The notes beneath the pieces were generated by a model, which saw nothing but the letters and a program-made list of their open reading frames with translations, did no database searches and was not told the DNA's origin. Below, piece by piece: positions 1 to 5,731 of a stretch of DNA of 5,731 bases. The DNA is from Candidatus Poseidoniaceae archaeon (GTDB lineage Archaea; Thermoplasmatota; Poseidoniia; Poseidoniales; Poseidoniaceae): NCBI GenBank assembly GCA_022425585.1, contig JAKMFF010000020.1, positions 1-5,731 on the forward strand, written 5' to 3'. Both the position numbers and the translations under genes were made by a program. The first letter of the stretch is position 1, and the number at the start of each line of letters is the position of its first letter.

Positions 1-1399
1 CTTCGTATATTGATTTAGGCAATCTATACCACGGAACATCGTTTGGCTCTGTCACTAATTTAACCAGCCAATTGTCGGCTATTACAGCTAAAATTTCAAT
101 GGTATCTGCTCTTTCCCACCCGGCAAATTGTGGCGCTTTTGCGATGATTTCGGTCGCCTCATCAATAGTAATGGCTTTGAAACTATGCGCCATCAAAATC
201 AATTGATTTACCGCAACTGTACGCGGTGTATTGCGCCAAATTACGGGTTCAAGTTCACCTCGCATGGCTCTTTCTGCAATTACTGCCGCTTCTGATAATT
301 CATCACAATCCCAAGCAAAAATATTACCTCGACCAATACCGCCCAAACGGTGATCTGCGCGACCTACGCGTTGTAGTAATCGGTCTACTGACCGAGGGCT
401 CTTAATTTGGATTATTCGATTAATTAAGCCAATATCAATTCCCAGTTCTAAACTTGAAGTACACACTAATCCAGACACCTTACCAGACCGTAGACCGTCT
501 TCCATCTCGACTCTTGTTTCAGTTGCTAAAGAACCATGATGAACACCAATTTCTAGGTCTGGAGCCATTTTTTGTAACCTATTAGCAATGGTTTCAGCAT
601 CACTTCGACTGTTAACAAATAGTAAACATGGAGAATCTTTTCGTATAATCTCAATAATGTCACGAAAAATAGCATGGGCTCTTGCAGGAATCGCATATTC
701 AATTCCTCCAGTTTCGTCAATAGTCTCTGGGAAAGCGGTTTCTACAACAATTTCGGTAACTCTTTTACCAGTCTCAATAATTGTTTCACCGTCACTAGAC
801 AGCCATTTTGCTACTTGTTCAGGATTACCAACAGTAGCCGACAATCCAATTCTTTGAACCTTATTGCCCGATAGGGTCTCCAGCCTGGAAAGCCCTAAAG
901 ATAATTGCCAACCTCGCTCACTTGCAGCTAAATCATGCACCTCATCAATGATTATTGCTTTGACCGTTTTTAGTAATTCGCGGAGATTTTTTCCGGTAAA
1001 CATTAATTGGAAGGTTTCAGGAGTCGTAATTAGAATATCTGGTGGTTTACGTACTTGTTTGGCTCGTTCACTTTGGGTTGTATCACCATGTCTAAGGCCA
1101 ACTCTCAAACCAACGGATTCCCCAATTTCTTGCAATCTTCGGTCAACATCTCGATTAAGAGCCCGTAGTGGAGTGACGTACAGGATTGACAGTGGCTCCC
1201 ATTGTTCTACTAGACACCGATTTATTACCGGTAATATGGCTGAAAGAGTCTTCCCTGATCCAGTTGGAGCGATTAATAATCGGTCGCCACCAGCAATGAT
1301 TTGTGGTATTGCAGACTCTTGGATGGGAGTAGGTTGCCATGACCTTTTTTCAAGTTCTTTTTGCAGTTTTTCATCAAGCAGGGAAAATACACTTGACAT
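1..1399 (-). CDS. lhr: Lhr-type superfamily 2 DNA/RNA helicase, N-terminal part (partial)
   Basis: An ATP-dependent helicase of the Lhr family, cytoplasmic, linked in archaea and bacteria to DNA repair and recombination. 466 residues are visible and the gene runs off the left edge; family members are usually about 850 residues or longer, so about half is present. Seen in order: a Q-motif-like PTPIQ (residues 23-27), Walker A APTGSGKT (44-51), motif Ia TPLRALNRD (76-84), TTPETFQLM (125-133), DEVH Walker B box (152-155), motif III SAT (187-189), motif IV LLFVNSRS (259-266), motif V TSSLELGIDIG (314-324) and motif VI QRVGRADH (343-350). Motif V is the hallmark of Lhr rather than of Hel308 or RecQ. 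From about residue 390 the winged-helix domain begins. The ATG at 1397-1399 is preceded by GGTG (complement of 1408-1411) at 8 nt spacing, and the protein starts just before the conserved helicase core. The frame is open upstream, so a longer start is possible but unneeded. It is divergent from the membrane-protein operon. Not distinguished: aLhr1 versus aLhr2 subtype. Confidence 0.93.
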   Translation of the reverse strand, partial: MSSVFSLLDEKLQKELEKRSWQPTPIQESAIPQIIAGGDRLLIAPTGSGKTLSAILPVINRCLVEQWEPLSILYVTPLRALNRDVDRRLQEIGESVGLRVGLRHGDTTQSERAKQVRKPPDILITTPETFQLMFTGKNLRELLKTVKAIIIDEVHDLAASERGWQLSLGLSRLETLSGNKVQRIGLSATVGNPEQVAKWLSSDGETIIETGKRVTEIVVETAFPETIDETGGIEYAIPARAHAIFRDIIEIIRKDSPCLLFVNSRSDAETIANRLQKMAPDLEIGVHHGSLATETRVEMEDGLRSGKVSGLVCTSSLELGIDIGLINRIIQIKSPRSVDRLLQRVGRADHRLGGIGRGNIFAWDCDELSEAAVIAERAMRGELEPVIWRNTPRTVAVNQLILMAHSFKAITIDEATEIIAKAPQFAGWERADTIEILAVIADNWLVKLVTEPNDVPWYRLPKSIYE

Positions 1400-1521
1400 A
1401 CTCTCCCCACCCCGCGGTATATCCTTCAACCCCTTACATTTGATTATTTGTAGTAATGAAGATAAATCAAAACATCAAAGAACTCAAACAGTAAGAGCAG
1501 GTAGCAAGGAGTGGTGAGGAC
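1400..1521. promoter_or_regulatory. Divergent promoter region between the Lhr helicase and the membrane-protein operon
   Basis: This 122-bp gap separates two outward-facing genes and must hold both promoters unless one lies inside a gene. The middle is AT-rich, including ATTATTTG at 1443-1450. Read on the minus strand (CAAATAAT) it would place a start site roughly 20 nt before the helicase ATG, a plausible archaeal TATA-like position. No strong consensus TATA box was seen for the plus-strand operon. The 1400-1415 end is GC-rich and carries the helicase ribosome binding site. The assignment is positional inference. Confidence 0.4.
1506..1517 (+). promoter_or_regulatory. Ribosome binding site of the two-helix membrane protein
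   Basis: AAGGAG (1506-1511) and GGTGA (1513-1517) both match the archaeal anti-Shine-Dalgarno sequence and lie 10 and 4 nt before the ATG at 1522. Together they support that ATG as the start. Confidence 0.6.
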
Positions 1522-1908
1522 ATGGGGATATTTGGAAATATGTGGGAAAAACAACACGGTAGACAACTATTGATTGCGGCAACTGCCTTTGGTGCTGCAG
1601 CCGTTTTACTAATGGTTAGTGCATACCAACTACTCTTTTTGCAAAACGATGCTGATTGGGGAGAATTAACCGGTGCCGCAATTGGCATGATTGTACTGTC
1701 GAGCATTGTATTGATAGTGGCTACACCAGAATTCCTCAACCTAAGAGGATATGTCAATGTCCTAGCTGAATTAAAGGAAATTGAATCAACTTCGGAACTT
1801 AAAAGAAGAAGATCCGAAGGAGATGAAGCGGCAAACTCCCTTGGAGCAGGACATGCACAATCATGGGATGACTTCCTGGTAAGTAGAGGCCTCAAAAAGA
1901 GAAAATGA
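1522..1908 (+). CDS. Small two-helix membrane protein, first gene of the signal peptidase operon
   Basis: Function unknown; I do not recognise a named family. The 128-residue product has a short basic N-terminus, two hydrophobic segments (about 15-40 and 49-67) joined by a short acidic loop (NDADWGE, 42-48), then a charged, probably helical cytoplasmic tail. The tail includes KRRR (94-97), is rich in Glu/Lys/Arg, and ends in KKRK. By the positive-inside rule both ends would be cytoplasmic. It begins with ATG behind a strong ribosome binding site. It is followed after 9 bp by the signal peptidase, whose Shine-Dalgarno GAGG overlaps this gene's TGA, so the two are probably co-transcribed and translationally coupled. 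Size and topology recall the eukaryotic signal peptidase complex subunit SPCS1, but no sequence similarity is claimed. The coding call is secure from the ribosome binding site, the clear two-helix pattern and the operon setting. Confidence 0.85.
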   Translation: MGIFGNMWEKQHGRQLLIAATAFGAAAVLLMVSAYQLLFLQNDADWGELTGAAIGMIVLSSIVLIVATPEFLNLRGYVNVLAELKEIESTSELKRRRSEGDEAANSLGAGHAQSWDDFLVSRGLKKRK

Positions 1909-1910
1909 GG
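1907..1910 (+). promoter_or_regulatory. Ribosome binding site deciding the TTG start of the signal peptidase
   Basis: GAGG overlaps the TGA of the upstream gene and stands 7 nt before the TTG at 1918. An in-frame TAA at 1912-1914 excludes any earlier start. The only rival is ATG at 1957, which would begin directly at the edge of the first membrane helix. Confidence 0.5.
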
Positions 1911-1917
1911 GTAAACA

Positions 1918-2919
1918 TTGTCCGACCAACATCCGCTGAATAATCTCCTTAGAGAGATGCTATTAGCTGTAGCAATGATATCGTTCTTAGTACTGGGACT
2001 TTGGGCACATACTGGGACTATGCCGCCGCTTGTAGTTGTTGAATCATCATCTATGATTCATGAAGAATCAGGTGAAGTAGGAAGTATTGATGCTGGAGAT
2101 TTGATTTTGGTTATGGACAGACCCTATGACAAAATCGTTACATTTGCAGAATCAAGTGACCAATCAAACAAAAATTATGGTTATGAAATGCACGGAATGA
2201 ATGGTGATGTCATAATTTATCAAAAAAATGGTGATTCTGGGACGCCAATTATTCACCGGGCTATTTTACGTGTAGAAGCAAGTCAAACCATTTCTCCAGA
2301 TAGAAGCGTTTCAACAGATGCCAACAATTCTGCCCATTGTCCCGATGGCGGAACTTGGGATTTGGGAGTTGTTGATACTGACGGTGAGATTGGCACCTGT
2401 GTCCTTACATGGTCTGTTCCTGGCACTAATGTAAGCAACGTGGAAACAATAACGATTCATTTTGATGGTCAGCAAGCAGGTTATTATGATTGCAAACGAT
2501 TCACCCATGCTAATGTCGAACCGTATCTGGTAGTTTGGAATTGGCAGCCGAAACATTCAGGCATTGTCACCCTTGGAGATAATAATCAATGCTCAGTTGA
2601 TCAAGGAGGTTTAGTAGTGAATGGATCTTCTGGAGTACACAGCACCTCGGGAGTTGCTGGACCTGTTCAAGAAGCATGGTTGGTAGGGGTTGCGGGTGGC
2701 GAAATACCGTGGCTAGGCACTGTCAAATTAATGCTGAGTGGCCCTAATTCACCTGGCACACAATATGTACCTGGTTCATCTTTTGTATTTCTCGCCATGG
2801 TAATTGGTGGAATTATACTGGCGCCATTAGGTTTAGAAATGGCCTTGAAGCAAATAATGGACTCATCCCCTGAACTAAAACAAGCAGAACTAGAAACAGA
2901 TCATTCCTCAGAAGAATAG
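1918..2919 (+). CDS. Signal peptidase I, archaeal S26B type, with a large extracytoplasmic insertion
   Basis: A membrane-bound serine protease that removes signal peptides from exported proteins on the outer face of the membrane. The 333 residues show an N-terminal membrane helix (about 14-31), the nucleophile box ESSSM (42-46; Ser45), IDAGDLILV (57-65), GDVIIY followed by IIHR (96-101, 111-114; His113) and LGDNN (219-223; Asp221) with Asp228 seven residues later. A GEIPWLG box (261-267) and a second membrane helix (about 289-309) follow, then a short acidic tail ending in SSEE. Ser followed by His rather than Lys marks the archaeal/eukaryotic SEC11 type. The Ser-to-His spacing is normal as I recall for archaeal enzymes, but His to Asp221 spans 108 residues, where I recall about 20 in the methanogen enzyme. 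Residues about 120-210 are therefore an insertion, with cysteines 141, 161 and 192. The start is TTG (see ribosome binding site). The 3' end overlaps the convergent gene by 19 bp. Confidence 0.92.
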   Translation: MSDQHPLNNLLREMLLAVAMISFLVLGLWAHTGTMPPLVVVESSSMIHEESGEVGSIDAGDLILVMDRPYDKIVTFAESSDQSNKNYGYEMHGMNGDVIIYQKNGDSGTPIIHRAILRVEASQTISPDRSVSTDANNSAHCPDGGTWDLGVVDTDGEIGTCVLTWSVPGTNVSNVETITIHFDGQQAGYYDCKRFTHANVEPYLVVWNWQPKHSGIVTLGDNNQCSVDQGGLVVNGSSGVHSTSGVAGPVQEAWLVGVAGGEIPWLGTVKLMLSGPNSPGTQYVPGSSFVFLAMVIGGIILAPLGLEMALKQIMDSSPELKQAELETDHSSEE

Positions 2920-2924
2920 GATGA
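2901..2924. repeat. Imperfect inverted repeat across the convergent stop codons
   Basis: TCATTCCT and AGGATGA form a 7-bp stem with one bulged T around a 9-nt loop, and the element contains both stop codons of the converging genes. It is short and has no T-run beside it, so it is not a convincing terminator, but it explains why both proteins end in SSEE. Confidence 0.3.
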
Positions 2925-3668
2925 TTGCTCTAAAATTGCTGCTTGCATAGTCAATTCGCCTTTTGCTACAAGTAAGGCGAGTTGTTTACTTATGGTAATG
3001 TGACCGTTCGACATTTTGCGACTTTGTGTTTGAATGTATTTTACATCACCATGCTTCGGTCTTAATTCACGTTGTTGCCATATTCTCTGTCCACTATTAG
3101 CCGCAATTCGTAGCGCAGAAATAGCATGGTTATTCCTAACTAAACCGCTTGATGTCTTACTTTCGTTAACTTGTTCAATGACCCAATTTTTGGCTAAACA
3201 GAGATTAATTATCTGGTCTCGTATTAATGGTGCACCATCACCAATCCGAATTAACATAGTTTGAAAATTTAAAGATTGAGTCAATTTTTCTATTTCTGGA
3301 GCGAGTTCAGCAACCGATGCTAATTGAGAGACTCCGATAAATGCCCCATCTACTAACCAAGCAAGTCCCGGATAAGGTCCCGGGTCTATACCAATGGTCA
3401 GAAGTACCGACTTTTCGATTCCTCTTAACAAGAATATTGCCGAATAAACTGCAGATTCTATGCTATCTAAACTTACCGGTATTGACCTGCCAACTGCTGG
3501 TTGCTCGAGTATTTCAGCCGGTGAGGAGAACCATATTGTTGATTGATTAACTATCTCTGTACGGCTATCTATTACCTCAAATTTTAGATTTCTTGACCGC
3601 AACACTTCAATAAGCTTGAATGACAATTGGAAATCTTCTGTACGGATTACCAGTCTCGCCATAGCCAA
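2901..3668 (-). CDS. Archaeal RNase H-fold protein, RuvC/RuvX-like, uncharacterised
   Basis: No established function is known to me; it resembles, from memory, a conserved hypothetical family in other euryarchaea, including haloarchaea. The 255 residues fall into three parts. Residues 1-85 look like a small alpha/beta domain. Residues 88-190 read like an RNase H fold: a first strand with IGIDPGPYPGLAW (92-104; Asp95) as in RuvC, RIGDGAPL (141-148; Asp144), a strand ending in NESKTSS (168-174) reminiscent of the RuvX/YqgF DERLTS box, and a helix NNHAISALRIA (179-189) where RuvC-like enzymes usually carry an acidic residue. Residues 191-255 are basic, then ITISKQLALLVAKGELT (225-241), possibly a helix-turn-helix. 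Start: TTG at 3666-3668 has AAGGTG at 5 nt spacing. ATG at 3660-3662, two codons later, is the alternative and would sit 11 nt from it. It is convergent with the signal peptidase and divergent from hjc. A junction- or nucleic-acid-cleaving role is inference from the fold and neighbour. Confidence 0.8.
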   Translation of the reverse strand: MAMARLVIRTEDFQLSFKLIEVLRSRNLKFEVIDSRTEIVNQSTIWFSSPAEILEQPAVGRSIPVSLDSIESAVYSAIFLLRGIEKSVLLTIGIDPGPYPGLAWLVDGAFIGVSQLASVAELAPEIEKLTQSLNFQTMLIRIGDGAPLIRDQIINLCLAKNWVIEQVNESKTSSGLVRNNHAISALRIAANSGQRIWQQRELRPKHGDVKYIQTQSRKMSNGHITISKQLALLVAKGELTMQAAILEQSSYSSEE

Positions 3669-3781
3669 CGCAACACCTTGGCATCAACAAACCTACCGAA
3701 TTTTAGTAAGCGTACAAAAGTCAAATTATTTGAACAAATTATACCGAAGTAATCAAAAGCGCTTGACATTGATATTAACCC
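3669..3781. promoter_or_regulatory. Divergent promoter region between the RuvC/RuvX-like gene and hjc
   Basis: This 113-bp AT-rich gap faces both genes. AAATTATACC at 3736-3745 is a TATA-like candidate for hjc and would give a short leader of about 15 nt. The 3721-3733 palindrome lies about 55-65 bp upstream of the minus-strand start and could contain that gene's TATA-like element. AAGGTG (complement of 3674-3679) is the minus-strand ribosome binding site. The promoter positions are inferred from spacing only. Confidence 0.45.
3721..3733. repeat. Palindrome in the divergent promoter region
   Basis: TCAAAT-T-ATTTGA is a perfect inverted repeat with 6-bp arms around one base. It overlaps a second, shorter one, ATTTG-AA-CAAAT, at 3728-3739. 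It could be an operator for a dimeric regulator acting on both genes, but AT-rich DNA produces such palindromes by chance fairly often. Confidence 0.4.
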
Positions 3782-4435
3782 GTGAGCAGTAAGTATGAGA
3801 GAGAACTTCGTCAAGTTCTCGCTGGCTTATCTAAAGGCGTTGAAGCGATAATCAAATCTTGTAATGAGATTGAAAAAACCAAGATGCGCTTAGTCGAACA
3901 ACGGCCTTTTTTGGTAGTAAGAGCGGCTGGTTCGGGAATCGAGGGTTCTGGTGACCTACTCGCTTTAAGGGGTGATTTATGTTTCCCAATAGAAGTAAAA
4001 TCATCTAAAAAAGATAAACTATACCTATCGGGACGAACTGTAGATCAGTATAATTCATTAGTGTATGAAGGAAATCGTTCCTCTCTATTGCCTTTGTATG
4101 CCTTACGCCTAAAGGGTGTAAGAGGTGATTCTTGGAGAATTTTCCGAGTAGAAACCGATACATTACACAGCAAGTTAAGACAATTAGCACCATTTATTCC
4201 AAGCCTACCAAAGACAAGAAATGGTAAGCCATACTTGAATTGGGATGATGGTTTGCCGCTAAATGAGTTTATTGCCCTGGTTTGTTCAAAATTTAGCCAC
4301 GAGGTTGATTCTCTGGACACCCTACAAAAACGTACAACTGAATTATCTGCAACAATCAAAAAATCTAGCAACCAAAATAATGAGCAGCCAAAAAGAGATA
4401 TTCTAGCTGAGTTACTAAAAAGAAAAGTTACTTGA
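3782..4435 (+). CDS. hjc: Holliday junction resolvase Hjc, with insertion and C-terminal extension
   Basis: A structure-specific endonuclease that cuts four-way DNA junctions during homologous recombination and fork repair. Family motifs are clear: YERELR (5-10, catalytic Glu6), VVRAAGSG (45-52), SGDLLALRGD (56-65, Asp58) and PIEVKSSKK (69-77, Glu71 and Lys73). These match the Glu/Asp/Glu/Lys metal-binding set of Pyrococcus Hjc. The core strand ending WRIFRVE lies near residues 119-125. At 217 residues it is far longer than the usual 120-140. About 25 residues (17-41) are inserted between motif I and the second strand, and about 90 follow the core, including KPYLNWDDGLPL and a basic tail ending KRDILAELLKRKVT. 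The GTG start is forced: an in-frame TAA lies two codons upstream (3776-3778) and the next ATG would remove motif I. No good Shine-Dalgarno is visible, so a short or leaderless transcript is likely. Its stop abuts the convergent site-2 protease stop with no gap. Confidence 0.92.
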   Translation: MSSKYERELRQVLAGLSKGVEAIIKSCNEIEKTKMRLVEQRPFLVVRAAGSGIEGSGDLLALRGDLCFPIEVKSSKKDKLYLSGRTVDQYNSLVYEGNRSSLLPLYALRLKGVRGDSWRIFRVETDTLHSKLRQLAPFIPSLPKTRNGKPYLNWDDGLPLNEFIALVCSKFSHEVDSLDTLQKRTTELSATIKKSSNQNNEQPKRDILAELLKRKVT

Positions 4436-5731
4436 TTAGAAGTATGGAATTACTAAGATAAATACAATCATGCCTAGTAGCGCCAAAGACGATATGCTTG
4501 ACGCCTTGCTGGAGATATGTTCTATCCACATTGGATTAATATCCCAAAATTTTAATTTTTTACCTACTTTCTTTACCCCATTGAGAATTCCTCGCAGCAT
4601 ATCTTTGAACATGTGCCCACCATCAAATGGAACCATTGGAATTAGATTTGTGAAGCCCAGTAAAATATTAACCCATAATAACCAAAAGAATAAGTTGACG
4701 AAAAATAGTAAGCCGCTTGTCCCTAAGGTTTGGGCGAACACATTGTCTTCTGCCTCGAGTAATGATTCCTCAAAAGGATGCATTGAAACGCCTTGCAATT
4801 CAAATGGAACGATCATCAAGCTTAGTGTGTGAAGTGGAGCCATTACTGACTTTTGAGCCAAATTACCGTCCCACCTAGGTGATAGAGGACCTGCTAACCG
4901 ATCGATACCGGCAGTACCACCCGAAAGCCCTTCGACTCCTAAAAATGGCTGCCCCTTTTCAACACCTATTGATTCTAAATTACCTTTTGACCAACCTAGT
5001 GCAAGATAGTAATCATACTTATCAGATAGAGTTGCATTTAGTGTCTCAACTTGTCCATCACTATGTTTAACCGTAAGAGCAATTGTTTCATTGGCACTGT
5101 ACCCCTCCATAGCATCATAGAAAGCATCAACATCAGAGATTTCTTGCCCGTCGATATATTGGATTGTGTCCCACGGTTGAAGACCTGCTTGATATGCACC
5201 CTCATCTTGTACTATCCCCCTTACGTGGACTGCATCTTCGGTGGCGACGAATTGGCTGGCTAACCCACCCAAAAACATCAGACAAATAATAGCGGCAAAG
5301 ATGTTGGTTGCTGGACCAGCTGCAAACATTCGCATTCTTTCTCTACTAGGTGCATTAGTCAATTCCTCATATTGTGGTTCTGCAAAGGCCCCAAGTGGCA
5401 AAGGGCCTAATTGCAACAGTCCAAATGACCGAATCCGCATTCCATGAGCCCTTGCTTGAAGTCCATGACCGTATTCATGAATCACCAGGGCAACTATGAA
5501 TGCTAGAGCACCCCAACCTAAGGGGATTACAGGATTTATTCCGGGTAGAGCTACAAGTTCGCTAGCAGATGGTGGATCTGTTTGTGGCGGACTTAGTATA
5601 GCGGTAATGAAAGCCACTACCATCAATATACCAACCATCAGCATGGAAAATACGCAAACCCACAAGGATATTTCACCATAAAACCGCCAAAAGCCTCGAG
5701 GACTTGCGGTTTTATCGAGTATCTTTAGACC
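4436..5731 (-). CDS. Site-2 type intramembrane metalloprotease, M50 family with PDZ domain (partial)
   Basis: A zinc protease that cuts within or near membrane helices, used in regulated intramembrane proteolysis; the substrate is unknown. The frame is open to the right edge, giving 431 visible residues. The upstream in-frame stretch (for example PRGFWRFYGEISLW, visible residues 11-24) reads like a cytoplasmic lead-in to the first membrane helix, so the TTG at 5663-5665 is not the real start and the 5' end is missing. Seen in order, in visible numbering: membrane helix about 23-46; HEYGH zinc motif (85-89); AAGPATN (137-143) opening the next membrane helix; a PDZ domain about 168-240 with GIVQDEGAYQAGLQPWD. 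A long region follows, then a hydrophobic helix about 339-360. NLIPMVPFDGGH (362-373) comes next, with the third zinc ligand Asp370, then a C-terminal helix (413-431) ending at the last residue. All three metal ligands are present, so it is probably active. It is convergent with hjc, the stop codons directly abutting. Confidence 0.93.
   Translation of the reverse strand, partial: GLKILDKTASPRGFWRFYGEISLWVCVFSMLMVGILMVVAFITAILSPPQTDPPSASELVALPGINPVIPLGWGALAFIVALVIHEYGHGLQARAHGMRIRSFGLLQLGPLPLGAFAEPQYEELTNAPSRERMRMFAAGPATNIFAAIICLMFLGGLASQFVATEDAVHVRGIVQDEGAYQAGLQPWDTIQYIDGQEISDVDAFYDAMEGYSANETIALTVKHSDGQVETLNATLSDKYDYYLALGWSKGNLESIGVEKGQPFLGVEGLSGGTAGIDRLAGPLSPRWDGNLAQKSVMAPLHTLSLMIVPFELQGVSMHPFEESLLEAEDNVFAQTLGTSGLLFFVNLFFWLLWVNILLGFTNLIPMVPFDGGHMFKDMLRGILNGVKKVGKKLKFWDINPMWIEHISSKASSISSLALLGMIVFILVIPYF

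Noticed and set aside
864..1517. Plus-strand open frame of 217 codons
   Set aside because: It lies antisense to the Lhr helicase, whose motifs read perfectly in the minus strand; the composition is not protein-like and no family is visible.
1467..1895. Minus-strand open frame of 142 codons
   Set aside because: It is antisense to the two-helix membrane protein, which has a strong ribosome binding site and operon context; shadow frame.
2050..2260. Bacterial Lep-type signal peptidase
   Set aside because: The second catalytic position is His in IIHR, not Lys, and the GDNN box follows the archaeal/SEC11 pattern.
4550..4561. T-rich tract as a firm terminator
   Set aside because: It lies inside the protease gene where the other strand encodes a lysine-rich segment (KKLKFW), which explains the tract; kept only as a possibility under the hjc 3' end finding.
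5663..5665. TTG as the start of the site-2 protease
   Set aside because: The same frame stays open to the last base of the window and the extra upstream residues look like genuine cytoplasmic sequence before the first membrane helix, so the gene is cut by the edge.
1..5731. CRISPR arrays, tRNA or rRNA genes, insertion sequences or phage genes
   Set aside because: No regular repeats, cloverleaf-like segments, transposase motifs or terminal inverted repeats were seen on reading both strands.

Overview
The window looks like chromosomal DNA of an archaeon, most likely a marine euryarchaeon of the Poseidoniales (Marine Group II) or a near relative. The evidence is protein content. There is a signal peptidase with a Ser/His active site (archaeal/eukaryotic S26B type, not bacterial Ser/Lys), a Holliday junction resolvase of the archaeal Hjc family, an Lhr-type helicase, and a site-2 protease of archaeal layout. 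Starts include ATG, TTG and GTG, with Shine-Dalgarno-like sites before several genes. Base composition is moderately AT-rich. The lineage call rests on family resemblance recalled from memory and was not tested by a search. No tRNA, rRNA, CRISPR array, insertion sequence or phage signature was seen.

Layout: (1) 1-1399, minus strand: N-terminal half of an Lhr-type superfamily 2 helicase, cut by the left edge. (2) 1400-1521: divergent promoter region. (3) 1522-1908 and 1918-2919, plus strand: a two-gene operon of a small two-helix membrane protein and a signal peptidase, 9 bp apart. (4) 2901-3668, minus: an RNase H-fold (RuvC/RuvX-like) protein whose 3' end overlaps the signal peptidase by 19 bp. 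(5) 3669-3781: a second divergent promoter region with a palindrome. (6) 3782-4435, plus: Hjc with an internal insertion and a long C-terminal extension. (7) 4436-5731, minus: site-2 (M50) protease, stop codon abutting that of hjc. Its 5' end runs off the right edge, because the frame is open to the last base.

The gene order alternates head-to-head and tail-to-tail with almost no spare DNA. Two themes interleave: DNA junction or repair enzymes (Lhr helicase, RuvC/RuvX-like protein, Hjc) and membrane proteolysis (signal peptidase with its small partner, site-2 protease). No single new system can be proved from this window. The most interesting leads are the uncharacterised RNase H-fold protein next to hjc, and the possibility that the two-helix protein is an accessory subunit of the signal peptidase. 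Also notable are the roughly 90-residue cysteine-containing insertion in that peptidase and the unusually long Hjc.
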